Origin: Lichenostomus cassidix
Lineage: Eukaryota; Chordata; Aves; Passeriformes; Meliphagidae
Assembly (NCBI GenBank): GCA_008360975.2
Contig: CM039184.1
Location: forward strand, 54,464,797 to 54,528,796
DNA length: 64,000 nt
Direction: 5' to 3'
The notes under the pieces are model-generated. The model was given only the letters and a program-made list of their open reading frames with translations. It did not search any database and had not been told where the DNA came from. Both the position numbers and the translations under genes were made by a program. Positions 50,401 through 63,037 of the stretch are shown piece by piece. Each line of letters begins with the position of its first letter. Within the stretch, counting starts at the first letter, position 1.

Positions 50401-53400
50401 ACTTAGGTTGACTCATGTTCAATGGCATTAACTTCCCTTGATGATTAATTCAATTTTTGGAGACATTTTTTCCCTATTCTTAATGTCAGTAATTTACTTG
50501 AACAGCAAAAAGAAAAGGAAAAAAATCTGTAGGCATTGGAAGGGAGAGTAGTATTCTGAATCCTTTGCTTCTCTCTGTGGAAATCTTCAAGTATAATTGC
50601 TCTTTTTCGCTGACATCAAATTTCAAGAGTTCTGCAGAGAATAGCAGTTGTTCTAAAATACAATTGTACTGTTCAAAGTGCACTACAGGGTCCTAAATTC
50701 TCCTGAGAATTGTCCCTCTATAAAAAGAAGATTGAGATGAAATTCTGAGATTATTAGCTCTTTTGCAAGATGAATTTCAAATAAAATAAAAAATTTCCTG
50801 GCAAGAGCAACAAAAGAGTTTTTGTGTTTTGTTTTATGATTGAGACATGCAGGAGCAATTTATATAATTATATAGGGTTTTGGTAAATGTGGTGTACAGA
50901 GAAATGTTCTTTGCCGTGGATATTAAAGATTTTCAGACTGGGTAATAATAGAAGGAAGAAATAAATTATCTTTTTTTTTACTAGTCAAATCCCAGCTCTA
51001 TGACAAGTTTTCTTAACTCTAGTCTTATCTAGTTTTTTTTAAATTTTAAAAACCTTTGACCTACTTTCTTATTTTGTCTTTTAGGAAATGCTTGTGAAAA
51101 TTTGAAAACCAGTCATTCACAACACATTGTTTTCTCTTATTGGGTCCATTATTATTTTTATAGTCATGGCAGGTTCAGCCTTCTTTATAAAGGAATTGGG
51201 GTTTCTTTAACTACTTTTGGAGATAGAAAATTACTACTAATATCAACCTCTTATTTCTACACTACTGCCATTTCTTGTCCTGCTTCTCTTGAAGGCTCAG
51301 AAGAACATTGAATCTCTACTTCACATGAAGAAAGAGCTGTTCTGAAATTTCACAGAAGTAAGAGAAGGCTGTAATTGACATAATTTTCTGATTAAACTGC
51401 AATACACTGTTTTGGCTTGAATACTAAAATAATCTGATGTTTTTCCTTTCTGTCCATGCTTTTTGGACACAGCAAAGCAAAAATATTCTGCCCAGTTTAT
51501 ACAGGTCACTGAGAAACACTGCTGCTTAAGAGAACTATAAATGTGTTAACAGAGCCCTGACAATGTAGAGTTTTTTCAAAGTGATGCTAATTATACTAAT
51601 AAGATCATCACTGTTCACAGCAGAATTCATCACAGCCATTTTTGAGTCAAGCAGATGGTTTAAAATTTATACAGAATTTAGGTTTGAGTGCCTGTGGGGA
51701 GAAGCTGTAAACTGCAGCACAGTGGACCTAAAGCTTTGGTGGTTATAGAGCCTTACCTGCAGCCAGATACATGTGGGCACCTGCTTCTTGTACTCCTCTG
51801 CCATTACCAAGCCTCATGCCAAGCTGAGGAGGAGACTGTTTGTTCCAAAGTGTTTGTACCTCAGATTGGATCCTCCTCAGATGACGAAGAATATTTTCCA
51901 GTGCCCAGTTTCATACCACTGAGAGAGCTGGTAACAACCCTAGTCTTGCAATTTTTAAAAGAAGTGATTACGCTGTTATCATTAGTGCCTGCCTGTTCTG
52001 GCTTTCATTGGATGGATGCCTCAAGGAAGCAAAAATGCTGAACTTAAAAGAAGTTTCTTCTACGATTTGCTGGCCAAGTGATAGCTGGGCAGTACCGGAT
52101 GTCTTACAAAAAGACTGAAATAACCCCGACGTTGGATTTTTAAGTAATTTCTTTATATTAAGTGGCTTTGCAATGACCTGGCCACTTCCTGGACATGCCC
52201 ATTGTCTAGAAAGGTCTGATAAACTTGGCAGTGTCTTGTAGTAATGAGTTTTGAAGAACACCAGTGGTTACTGATTTACCTTCCTTTGAGTAGATGAAAA
52301 TGCCTTCTCAAGCAGCTTGGAAATCTATAAATGGAGATTTTAGTACATTTGGAGGCCTTGGAAATTTATTTAGTACTTTTGTATATTTTTATCCTGCTTA
52401 TTATTTTAAATATGAAGTGCATTTTTGAATGAAGTTCAGGATTGGTTAAGAATGGAAATACATAATTTTCATGTATAAAAAATCTGCTGTTGCATATTTT
52501 GTGGCTGTTAAATTTAGCAGAATTGCGGACATCAAGAGATGCAATTCTTGTGCATTTATGCCTTTTTTTTTCCAATGAATTTTTAGTCAACCCGGAACTT
52601 AAAATGAAAAACCAAAGATTTTGTAATTTTACTATCCAAAGATTACTGTGTTCAAAGACTTTCTAATAATCCAAGGACTTAACAAGCTAATAAATAAGTA
52701 TAAAGTTACTGCACAGACGTTGCATCATTTTAATTCCAAGAAGTGTTGATCAAAAATGAGGAGCAAATTAGATTTGAAGACCACAATATAATATTTTTAA
52801 ATAGAGCAAGTACTTGTATTCAGAACTGTATCCTGTTTATTTTTCTAGATAATTAAAATAGTAAAACGTTGGCATAGAAAAATGCAAATATTGGGTATTT
52901 CTCAACATGATTTGATTTTTTTCCCAATATAATGGAAAAAATATTGTTGAATAGATAGATATTTGAATCAATACCTGGGATAAAGAAATGCGTTTTTATT
53001 TCCTACTTCCTGCGCAAGTAAAATTAAAATTCTCTGGAATTTACTACAGAAATGGTTGTTTCATTCTGTGATGTGTGTAGAATAAAATATCCCTGTTCTT
53101 TTAGATGCAGATGTGGGAAAAGAATTGAAAAAAATATGGTCTAGATGAAAAAGAATAAAGACAACTCATTTGCTTAGAAAAGATGAGAGCTATGTCTAGT
53201 CTTATGCCATGCAAACAAAAGACGATACAATTATTGTAAACTCTTAAAGGAAAGGCATTTAATTTCCAGAACTCCCTTAGAACCAAAGATCTTATTCTTA
53301 ACACTATTAAAGACTGCAGGAGAACTGCCAAAGGTGGTTTCCCAGAAATGGGAAAAGCCATGTCAGATCACAATTGAAGAGACTGCTGAGCTTCAGTTTG

Positions 53401-56400
53401 TCACTTGGTTCTTAGGTTTCCTGTTAGCATCTGGCCATATCAATGCACTGGATTGTTTTAAAGCAGTAGATTACTACATCTCTGCTACCTTCTTATTTTG
53501 AGGCTTACTGCTGTGGTAATTGGAGTGCAAATTAAGCAAGAGAATTCAGTAGCCATCCAATGCACAGTATATGAATAGCTTTTAATAATGTGCACTGCTG
53601 GAGATTATATAAATGATTTCTCTTTGAACTTTAATTTCTTCTTTTTATAAGTATTCTAATGCTGTGCAGCATTAAACCTGCCTCTCTCCCTTTATCAGTT
53701 AGTTAAAAGGAAAGATTTTTATGTGCCAACATCAGGCAGCTAGCACAAAGTTAACTGAATCCTAATTATGGTTCAGAAATTTTTTTTGCTCAGAGCTGAT
53801 TATACCCAAAGCCAAAAAGTGTCCCCTTGATTGGTTCCTATCTTTCAGGTTTTCTAGGTACCTTAAAACTGCAGTTGCTCAAGCATTCAGGTATATAAAA
53901 TCAATCCACTTTCAAGTTAGGCCATTTTTTAAAGATGTGTTGAGGAATCATGAAGAAAATGTTCAGTTTCCATTTCACTTTGCCTTGGGTCACATTTAGA
54001 AAAGTGCTTCTTCTAGACTGTCATCTGTGGGGAATAAGCATTTGCTAAGTCCTGGAACCAAGGGTTTTTTTCTACATAGAGATATTTTATTGACTCAAAG
54101 TCATTATAACCTCTGAACAGTGAAGGTGTGGAAGTATTTGCCATGAAGCCTTGGAGGAGAGGAACAGCTGTAAGATCCAGAGGGTGGAGAGGATTCATTT
54201 GGATCTCTTTCTGGGATGAGTTTACACTTTCCAGAAGAGGATCAAATGTTCTTTACAAACTACTGTAAAATTTTCCTCCCCTCCAAAACAAAACTAAACT
54301 GAAAAACAAGTCAAAACCAACACTTGGTGATGGACTTAAATTAACAATAAGAACTAGAAGTCTTAGCAGGAGTATAACACTTGAATTCAATATATTCCTA
54401 AAGCAGTTGTGCTAAAATTTGTGTCCTTCTGTCATAATCATTACTAAGCTTGCAGGTTGTCAAATTTGATAAGACATAAACTGACACCTTTTTCCATTAA
54501 TTGAGGAAATAATTCTGTAATACTTTGCTCTTAGTCCATAATGTGATTAAATAGTTTCCTAAGTGTATTTTGATTTGCTTAATACCATCAACTTCAAATT
54601 TCTTTGATATGAGTGCTATAGAATAAGTTTGGGGTTTTTTTAACACATTAACTTTACATTTAACCAGGGTAAAAACAGACTGTGTATTCACAGATATACT
54701 TTCAGAATGCTAGTTTAATCTGCTTTTTATACTGCATCTCAGGGAGACTTCAACTTCATTATTAGCCAGCATATATTTTAAATGGCTTCGATGTTAAAGC
54801 TACCTTGTAATATAATAAACTCAATTCCATATAATCATTGCAGTATAATTACTTTAATCTAAACCTTTGCCATTACATTTTCTATTTTCAAATTCCAGTA
54901 ATCAACTACATCTGCTACTGCAACTGATGAACTGTAATGCTTATCTGCAGCTGTTTAATTTCTACTTACAACTCCCTTAAATATCGATTGCATTGGGATG
55001 AAACTTTACAGTTCTTCATGCTGGGGAGAAATGTTCAACCTTCCTCATGAAACATGGAGGAGGACCTTTTCTTATTAGTGTAAAGAAAACTTTGCAATGC
55101 AATTAAGATAAAAATTCGAGACTTGTCAACAAAGAAAAGTCCCTTTAGTTATGAAAATATGAGTTTCACAATAAAAACAGGTCACGGTTAGGTTGAACTA
55201 CACCTTTTGGATGAGCAGAAAAGGTTTGATTCTGAACAGTCTCGTTGACATCAGTGTGTACAAAACCCATCTCTTCAGCAGAGAACCACCTAGTGCTCTG
55301 CTTGAAAATCTCCAGTTAGAAGCCCCACGACTTTGAGGAAAGAACCAAGTGTTCCTATTGCTACTAACCTGGAAGGATCAGTAGCTCCCAAGCTACTCCT
55401 ATCGACTCCCCTCCAACCATATAGGCAGCCTAGAACTGAACCTGGTTTTGTTTCTACCTTTGAGTACTCAAGTATACCAGGCAATAAACCATCTTTTCAA
55501 GCAAGGCAAAAGTATGACAGCAATGGGAGTTATTTAGGAGACAGGAATATATTTGTTGATTTCCTCCCACACCAGTGACAGTTCCTTGCCTTTCCCCTGG
55601 AAGGTTGCATGGCTCTTAATGTATTCATTGTTAGGAAAAAAAAAACCCAAACAAGCCAGTGAATACTATTCAGATGGCAATTATTTTCCTATTTTTGAGC
55701 TGCTTATGCAGGAGGTACTTTTATTCATGGGTAATTATGCTCTGTAAATTGTCCAAAATATTTGAGAAGTATTCCTTGCAACCAATTATTGTACCAACAT
55801 TTCTCTTCATTCAGTCTCTCACTCAGGTGCCCCGATTCTTGCATTAACTAGCCTCAAAATTAATTTTTAGCTTTTGTAAGAAATGTCAAAGTGGCAAAGC
55901 TATGGCTTTAGGATTGACGTCTTTTGCCACAAGGACTCTTTTGGCTGTGATAAAATTAGAAGGTAGAAGATTATTACTTTTTCTGCATATTTTGGGGCAT
56001 TTATTATCAGTCTGCTTGTTCTAAAAATTTTTATTTCTAGTATAAATTGGCACATCACTTGTAGTTTATGTGCAGAATGTGCATTCAGTATATTATTTTC
56101 AAAGTTTCTTGACTCCTTTTGCAATAGTAATGACTTTTGTTTCCATATTCCAAGTGGTGTGGATAATTAACTTGCAGTAAATAGGATCAAATTTTGAAGA
56201 CTTGCTTATGGAAATCAATAGACACCTAGGAGATTGTGTAACCTCTCTGGTTTTGCTGCCTCATTTGTCTTGCTTCTTCCATCACCGATTTTTTCAGATG
56301 AGGATATAATTTTGTGGTTATCCCAAAAGTAGGACTTCAGAGTGTATTATGCATTTCCCAAGACTCAGAGAAACAATATTATTTTTAAAAACAAAAGCCA

Positions 56401-57282
56401 TCTAGGTCACATTTTTGGTACATCTCATAAAGTTAATTTCTTGTGAATATTTACACAGCATTCTATCATGAACTAGTCTAGTGTTTGTTTAGGGAGTTTT
56501 GTTTTCTCACTCCCCCAATTCTAGTGATTATCATCAGCTGAATATTTGGCACATTGATCTTTTAATTTATCATTTTAAATCTCTCTCTATTAAACAAAGC
56601 TCAGAAATATATAATTCATTGTGTTGTATAGGCTTAGAACTTAGTAAAGTAATGATTCTCTGAATACTTTGAAATTTGACCATTACTCTTTATATTTGTT
56701 ATTTTTGCCTTGCAACAAATGGTAGAGAAACCTCTTGTACAAATGCTGTCTGCAGCTATCTTATCTAAGACAGTACTTTTGTTTTCTCCATGTTTACCCT
56801 TGTTTTCATTTCTTATACTTCAGGAGATGGATGTATGAGGCACAAAAGCTAATCACTCAGTGCTGCAACACAAAAGCAAATCAATTGTCTATTTGCAGAA
56901 CTGCACAGATGTACATCTTTTGAACTGCTGTCAGAAATATTTCTTATAGTTCAAGATTATTTTCTCTTTAAGTATTTAATATTTGATTGATGAAAAATCA
57001 CATTAGTGGTTAAACTGAAATACTGTATCATGTGGTCTCAGAGGACTTCCTTCCAATCTTGAATCAAATTACTGGAGAGGGTTTAAAGAACAGAGAAGAT
57101 GAAGGAAGAAACTGAAATCAATACAGCCTGAAATTTATCATTTGAGTTTTGAAGTTTCTAACTCCTCAGTATCATTTTAAGACTGTGATCCTATTAAACC
57201 TGGGCCAAAGCAGTGTTTCTTCACTTGCTAGATTATAGCCAAAAAATGCATAAAGAGGCAGATATTAATGAGAGAAGGCACC

Positions 57283-57535
57283 GGTCTGGAACTTGAGCTG
57301 TCTAGGTCAAACTCCTGGCTTTGCTGCATGCTGCCTCAGGCAAATCATTCACTCTCTCTGGGCTTCCATTCCCCATCTGTCAAATGGAGAAAATCGATGT
57401 AACCTTATGCCTGGCCTTCATTTTGCCTACTTTTATTGTTGTTCAGAGGAAAAAGAAATATTTCTTAATATGTGTTTGTATAGTACCTAATATACTGGAG
57501 CCATTAGGTACTTCCATAATACAGTAAGGGATGAC
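57283..57535 (+). mobile_element. Ancient tRNA-derived SINE (CORE/MIR-like)
   Basis: The segment keeps the hallmark order of amniote CORE/MIR-like SINEs: a tRNA-like 'taggtcaaactcctggcttt' box near 57303, 'ctcaggcaaatcattcactc' near 57335, and 'ccccatctgtcaaatggaga' near 57371 (mammalian MIR has a very similar 'catctgtaaaatggg'). It ends in a 3' tail 'gtatagtacctaatatactg' near 57478, then 'taggtacttccataatacag' near 57507. Such elements ceased activity long ago and are sparse in bird genomes. The exact subfamily needs a repeat search. Overlapping 65-69-codon frames on both strands are artefacts. Confidence 0.75.
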
Positions 57536-60500
57536 AGCCTCTAGGCAGGAGCATTTTGAATGTGTGTTCTGTGAAACGGATATGCAATCTGCTTCAGACC
57601 ACTTGTGAAATAATGTAGAACTTTCTCCTTTTCTTTTTGGCAGGTGACACATTTTATTCTTAGGTTATGATATGGTGGTTGCTGTAAAGAATTAATACTG
57701 TCAGTACTTCCCACCCTGAGGTGTTACTGCTTGAGTTCCCCCAACCTGCCCAACCTCTCCACTCACAAACACCCTTACAGTAGGGCATTATAAGTAGCTG
57801 GAATACATCAACTACTGATAGGTAATGGCTTTTTAATGGCTTCCATTGCACTGCTAGAAATATAACTTCCAATTTTATGGCTCTTTTGCATTTCATGATC
57901 CCACAGTGCCTATGAATGTTAGGACTTGATAGAGATTGAGTGGACATAACGAAATACATTCACACTGCCTAACTCTTGGCGCTTAATCAGGTTAAAAATG
58001 TAGCCAGAACAGGACAGTTCAGGGCAGAACACGCAGGAAGGCTGGGTCACCCTCTGTTCCAGCATCTCTCTGTAGGACTGGAGATTGAATCGAGGGAATT
58101 TACTGACTCAATTTAATGAGGGAAGTTGAGGGCTAAAAGTCAGATGGCTTCTCTAGTCTTTACTTCTCTCTAACACAGCAATTCTTAGGTTTTTTATCTT
58201 ATTCTGGTGAGTATTTTTTCCGATGTAAAAACTTTGCTACCACTATGAAAAACTGCAATTTATAAATGCCTGCAGATGACCTGGGGTATGTAATGCTGTT
58301 TTCAGCTTAACAGTTTTAAATGGAAACACTCTCTAAAAGTCTTCTGACGTGATCTTTTATTACAGAGTTGTTAATATAATAAGTTCTGGTTTTGAGCAAA
58401 ATTAGTATCTGGAAAGAAATAATTTGTCATGGTGTGAAAACCTGTGTGTACTCAAATTTTAATGTGTCACTTAAAATGAAAATGAGAACATGAATTATTT
58501 TGACAGGAATTTAGCAAGTTTGGAGATTATTCAGTAGTGCAAGTGTTTCTTCTTTTTAGATTAATTTGGACATTTTGAATTAGTAGTATGTATTATTGTG
58601 GTAAGATGAAAATTAATGTGCTGTCTCATGATGAAAGACTGAGTTACCATGTTTTTCATCCTGTGCTGGAAGTTCAGCATCATAAAATCTCACTTTCTGG
58701 AATCATTATACAGATTTTAAGTGACAGCCTGTCCCCTTGGATATGTGATGGTTATTTGAAAAGATCCTCATGAAGAGCTGCAATATAGTTTCCATGAATT
58801 GTCAAAGGAATATAGGAAAGTCATACACAGTCACCTAAATTAGAATTTGTTTTCTCATAATGATCCAGTTATAGGAAATTCCATGGTACTTAACTATCCT
58901 GAGTAATCAGGACTTCCTGGGATCTTTAGCAATACTAATGTGGTACAGAATTAGGTCTGGGAGAAGTATCTGGATGTTAAGTCACACTTTCATCCTTCTG
59001 CAAAGTGTTAATTTCTCCAACTATGTGCTCAACCCTTAGAATTTCTCTTCTTGGATAATAATCAGTGATAGAAGAAGAGTTTGGGAAGCTGTGGGACAAC
59101 TGTCATATTACTAACTTGGACCATTTATCAATATTTTAATATGGGGAAATTAAAAAAGAAATTTGATAATGCCATGTGTCCTGAATCTGTAGCTCTCATT
59201 TTCAGCATTGGTATTACATCACAAGTTCAATTTTCAATTTAAAAAGAAAGGTATGGTATGGAAAATCCTAGTGCAGCAACATTTCTTCTCCTTTCCCCAT
59301 CCTTTTCAGTCTTCTTCCTGTACTCATTTCAATCTCCATCCCTCATTATAGAATCACAGTCAGGAATTTCTTTAAGTTTCATCTTCCTTTTTATATTGAA
59401 ATAATTTTTATTTTATTGTTTAATACATACCTATATATGTGCATCGCTTCATTGTACTGCAGTCTGTTGATAGCAGTGTGTGGCATCACTCTGCTGATTC
59501 CTGCCATGAACACACACTCCAAGTGCTGCTGTGGTGCTCCCTGTCAGGAGTGTGGGGCACACCTTGTAGGATCTGCAACTTATCCTGAATGTTTGGGTCT
59601 TTTTTATTATTACCCGTGCACATACTTAGCATTTTTCTTTGCCTGCTGCTGTACCTCTGATGTCCCAGTGTTCCTAAGTTAGTCATTTAATCTGATCTCT
59701 AGTTTTCTGATCTTTTGCAATAATGGTGCTCAACTCTGCAGTTAAAATTTTCTCAGTCATCATTGCAAAAGAGAAATTAGCATTGTTTTGCTTGACCATT
59801 GTACAGGATGGGACAGAAGTGACTCTACCAAAGTGTGAGAATCACAGTATTTCAGCTGGCAGACCCCAGTTACTCCGTACTGCCAGAAATGAACACAATA
59901 CAAATAGAAGTCATAATGAAAAAGAAAGAAAGAAAATTAGCATGTCAGGAAGCGAAGCTTGAAAGAAGAAAGTCAAATAAGTGGTATGAATGACTGTTTC
60001 TCATTAATTTGACTTGATTTTTACAATCTGAAAAGCTAGGTACTGGAGAATAACTTGTATTATAGTTCTCTATACATTAATTGTTGGCATGTTTTATAAA
60101 TCCTCATTTGCTATAAAGTATTTAATAATTCTTCTTTTACAGGAACTCAAATATGTGTATTTTTTAAAAAAAGAATATAAATTTCTTAACTCTCTTCCCC
60201 GCTTTTGCTCTTCTATTTTAGTCCCTTTTAGAGTTAACACATCCAATTACAAGATGGGGACAATGACAAAGCTAAAAGCTTTTGAGTTTAGCAGCAAAGT
60301 CTGCCTGTGCCAGGCACACATCAATTTACATGACAGTGGAAGGTCAAAAATCTCATTATTATTTGCACTGTTTATGACTTCCTTCCTAACCAGTAGCTTC
60401 AAGTGCTGAACTGTAGGTCCTAGAAAATCATCTGATGTATGAGATGATTTATTAATTTGAACCACTTGATATAGCCTAAAGCTATGAAAATAGGGATATA

Positions 60501-61696
60501 CTAAAGAACATTATTGTAATTATTCCATTAGGAATCCCTTCAATTATTCATGTGTTTTAATCACTTGGGCATTTAACATAGTGCTAAATTATAATCATCT
60601 GATTACATACAGATTTGTGTGGAGCTTTGACAATCTTCTGTGCTGAAGAACAACATGGGTAAATGCAGACAAATCACTTTATCCTGAAGAAACTGATTGA
60701 TCTTGATTCCACCTGCTAGAATTTAGGTGGTGATAGAGGCATTGTTGTAACCTCTGAAATTTGCCAGAAAATCTGATAGAATTGCTACAGAACTGTGGTC
60801 TATAGTCCTGTTTTTACAGTTATATTTCCAGCTTTTTATGATGATGAAGGTAACCTTGTAAACAACCTGTGAAATGAGGAGAGAACAACATAGAGCTCTT
60901 TCCTTTAATCTGCAAAAAGTAGCATTTTTTTTAAATCCAGAGATGATCACAGTTATCTTCTAAGCTGACCTGCTTCAGGCAGAGGTCTTTTCACAGGAAT
61001 TGGATCATGATTTATTTTTCAAATATGATTACTGTTTTTAACAAAATGAACCAATAAATGGATCCCCTCACATATTTAATTACTTTAAAATTTTATCATA
61101 TTTTCCAGATTTGTCTAGCTTGAGTTTTCAGCTTTTCTATCATAATTGCTCTCTGTCCATTCACCTCAAAAGTTTTCCATATTGAGATCTCTTTGCCACT
61201 GATGAACGTCTTCACAGAGAGATGTACTTACTTTACTTCCTTTACTTTGCAGTCATTCTTTAAAGTTACTCCTCTTCCTTCTGATTTTTGGAGTTTTGCA
61301 ATCTAAACCAGCATGCTTTTCTGAGGGGTTGAGTGGTTTTTTTGTTTGAGCAAAGATAAAGTCTCAATTCTTTGCTCCTAGAAGTGTGGTTTTGCATTTT
61401 GCTGAACTGAAAAAAAAAATTGCTGAGTTTATCCTGTAACAATAAAATGTCCCATAAAATGGTTATTATTTATTCCATCAATCTTTGCATTTGTCCATAT
61501 AAACAATTAATAGTCTCTTTTGAATTGCTGATAAAATAATTGACAAGTTGGACCAAGAGCCAGTCCCTTTTACGTTCATAGGCATATTCTCATTAATGAG
61601 TGACCCCTACCGTTCATGTTTAATAGCATCTTACCCCTGACACAGTAAAACCTAATGAACACAGGCATAGCTGAAAGACATGAAGGCTGGTGGATA

Positions 61697-61770
61697 TCAC
61701 AGAATAACAGAATGGCCTGGGTTGGAAGGGATCCTAAAGATCATCTGGTTCCAAGCCCCTTGCCATGGAT
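61697..61770 (-). mobile_element. CR1 3' terminal fragment
   Basis: The + strand reads ATCACAGAATAACAGAATGG, then 'cctgggttggaagggatcct', 'aaagatcatctggttccaag' and 'ccccttgccatgg', which is the reverse complement of the CR1 3' end. Similarity stops after about 75 bases, so this is a short truncated insertion in minus orientation. Confidence 0.92.
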
Positions 61771-62963
61771 CATACTAGTGACAACAGGGCATGTAGCCAA
61801 GGTACTGTGTCAGGTGTCTTTATGTCACTTGATTGAGAAAGCACCTAAAATACCCATGTCTAAGACAGGCAACAGTTACAACTTGCTGGTATCTTCTCAG
61901 GTTCCTTGGGTTCATAAAAAACTAAGTGCTTGCTGCTTAACTTTTAAAATGTGCAGTTACTCTATATAAAATGTATAATAATTCATTCAAGATGAACAGT
62001 CTCCAGCTGTGCTGCCTTCATAAGCCCTATAGAAATACATGAAATTTCACCTTTTTAAATCCTTTATTAGCATAGTCTAACTCCAGACTCACTTTTTGAA
62101 ATGTAATTTGTTTTATGTTTGTATTTGCCCAGAGCAAATGAGAAATTATTATACTTGTGCATTAACAATGAGAAATAACTGAGTTTTCTCTCATTTAATA
62201 TAGATAAAAGTGAGACTTCTCTTTGTTTTTCAAATATATCTTCCAAATTATGTGATATCAGCTGTATTGCAAAAGTGTGAGACTATAAAATTACAGCTAT
62301 TCTGTTTCTTTCCTGCACTACTACTGTGCAGTAAAAACACAATATGGAGATTCCTGAGAGTAGGAACAGTAGTAGTTCACTAGAAAATGACAACTTTGAT
62401 TTTTTGACAGGTAGTGGTGGAAATTTCCAGAGTGCTTTCTGTCATTGGGAAAGGTTAGAATAAGGCATGCTGTTGATGAATCTGTTTCTGTATTTTCCAG
62501 GTACCTTGTATCACTGCTCCCTTTGAGGATTTCACTCTATCACTGTAAATACACTGTCACTGCTCTACCTGGGCAGGCATTTAACATATGTTGACTGTAC
62601 ATAATCAAAGATAACACCACGCCTTGAATATTCACACATGGCAATCTTTCAATTTTAAATAGTGCTGGCCTGCTAAACAACTTAAAAAAGCTGTCTTTCC
62701 CCTCTAGCAATACAATAATCAGCTTTTCCCTGATGTGATCTTGTGTAAATATACCACTAGATTAAGGCCCATGCTGATAAAGTTCTTTCTGTAATGAAAA
62801 GTTCTGTTTCAATATTTCAAGATTATTTTGAGGAATAAAGAGCTCTCAGGTGTTCCAGTTACGGGAATTCTGGAAAGTGCTGGCAACTGTAGATAATCTA
62901 TGCCGTACAATTTGGTTACCCTGTGCCCTGGAGGAAATTTTAGATGGCTGGAAGAATGAAAAC

Positions 62964-63037
62964 ACAGTCTTATGCAAGTGTATAAGTGCATTTATATAAG
63001 TGCATAATAGTACACTTACATAAGTATGTAAGACTGT
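62964..63037. repeat. Imperfect foldback (nested inverted repeat)
   Basis: ACAGTCTTA at 62964-62972 pairs with TAAGACTGT at 63029-63037. TGCAAGTGTA at 62973-62982 pairs with TACACTTACA at 63011-63020 with one wobble/mismatch, leaving an eight-base bulge on the right arm. Inside, TAAGTGCA occurs twice as a direct repeat and TGCATTTA can pair with TAAGTGCA. The whole makes a roughly 74-base hairpin. It may be a decayed MITE-like element, a hairpin precursor-like RNA or chance in AT-rich DNA. Confidence 0.6.

Noticed and set aside
51688..52041. 117-codon + strand frame with an acidic SSSDDEEYF patch
   Set aside because: Slightly higher complexity than other chance frames, but no recognisable family and no convincing exon boundaries. 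It could be a relic of a transposase or retrogene; without a search I cannot support it.
56225..56310. Possible second MIR-like SINE ('gtaacctctctgg ... tgcctcatttgtc')
   Set aside because: Only about 40 bases resemble the MIR core and the rest does not follow. Chance or extreme decay cannot be told apart.
57010..57070. Possible CR1 3' remnant ('atgtggtctcagaggacttc' and 'cttccaatcttgaa')
   Set aside because: The similarity is confined to about 35 bases with no other CR1 block. Too weak to annotate.
59346..59375. 'tatagaatcacagtcagga' as a CR1 tail
   Set aside because: Only the first dozen bases resemble the terminus and no 'ttggaaggga' block follows.
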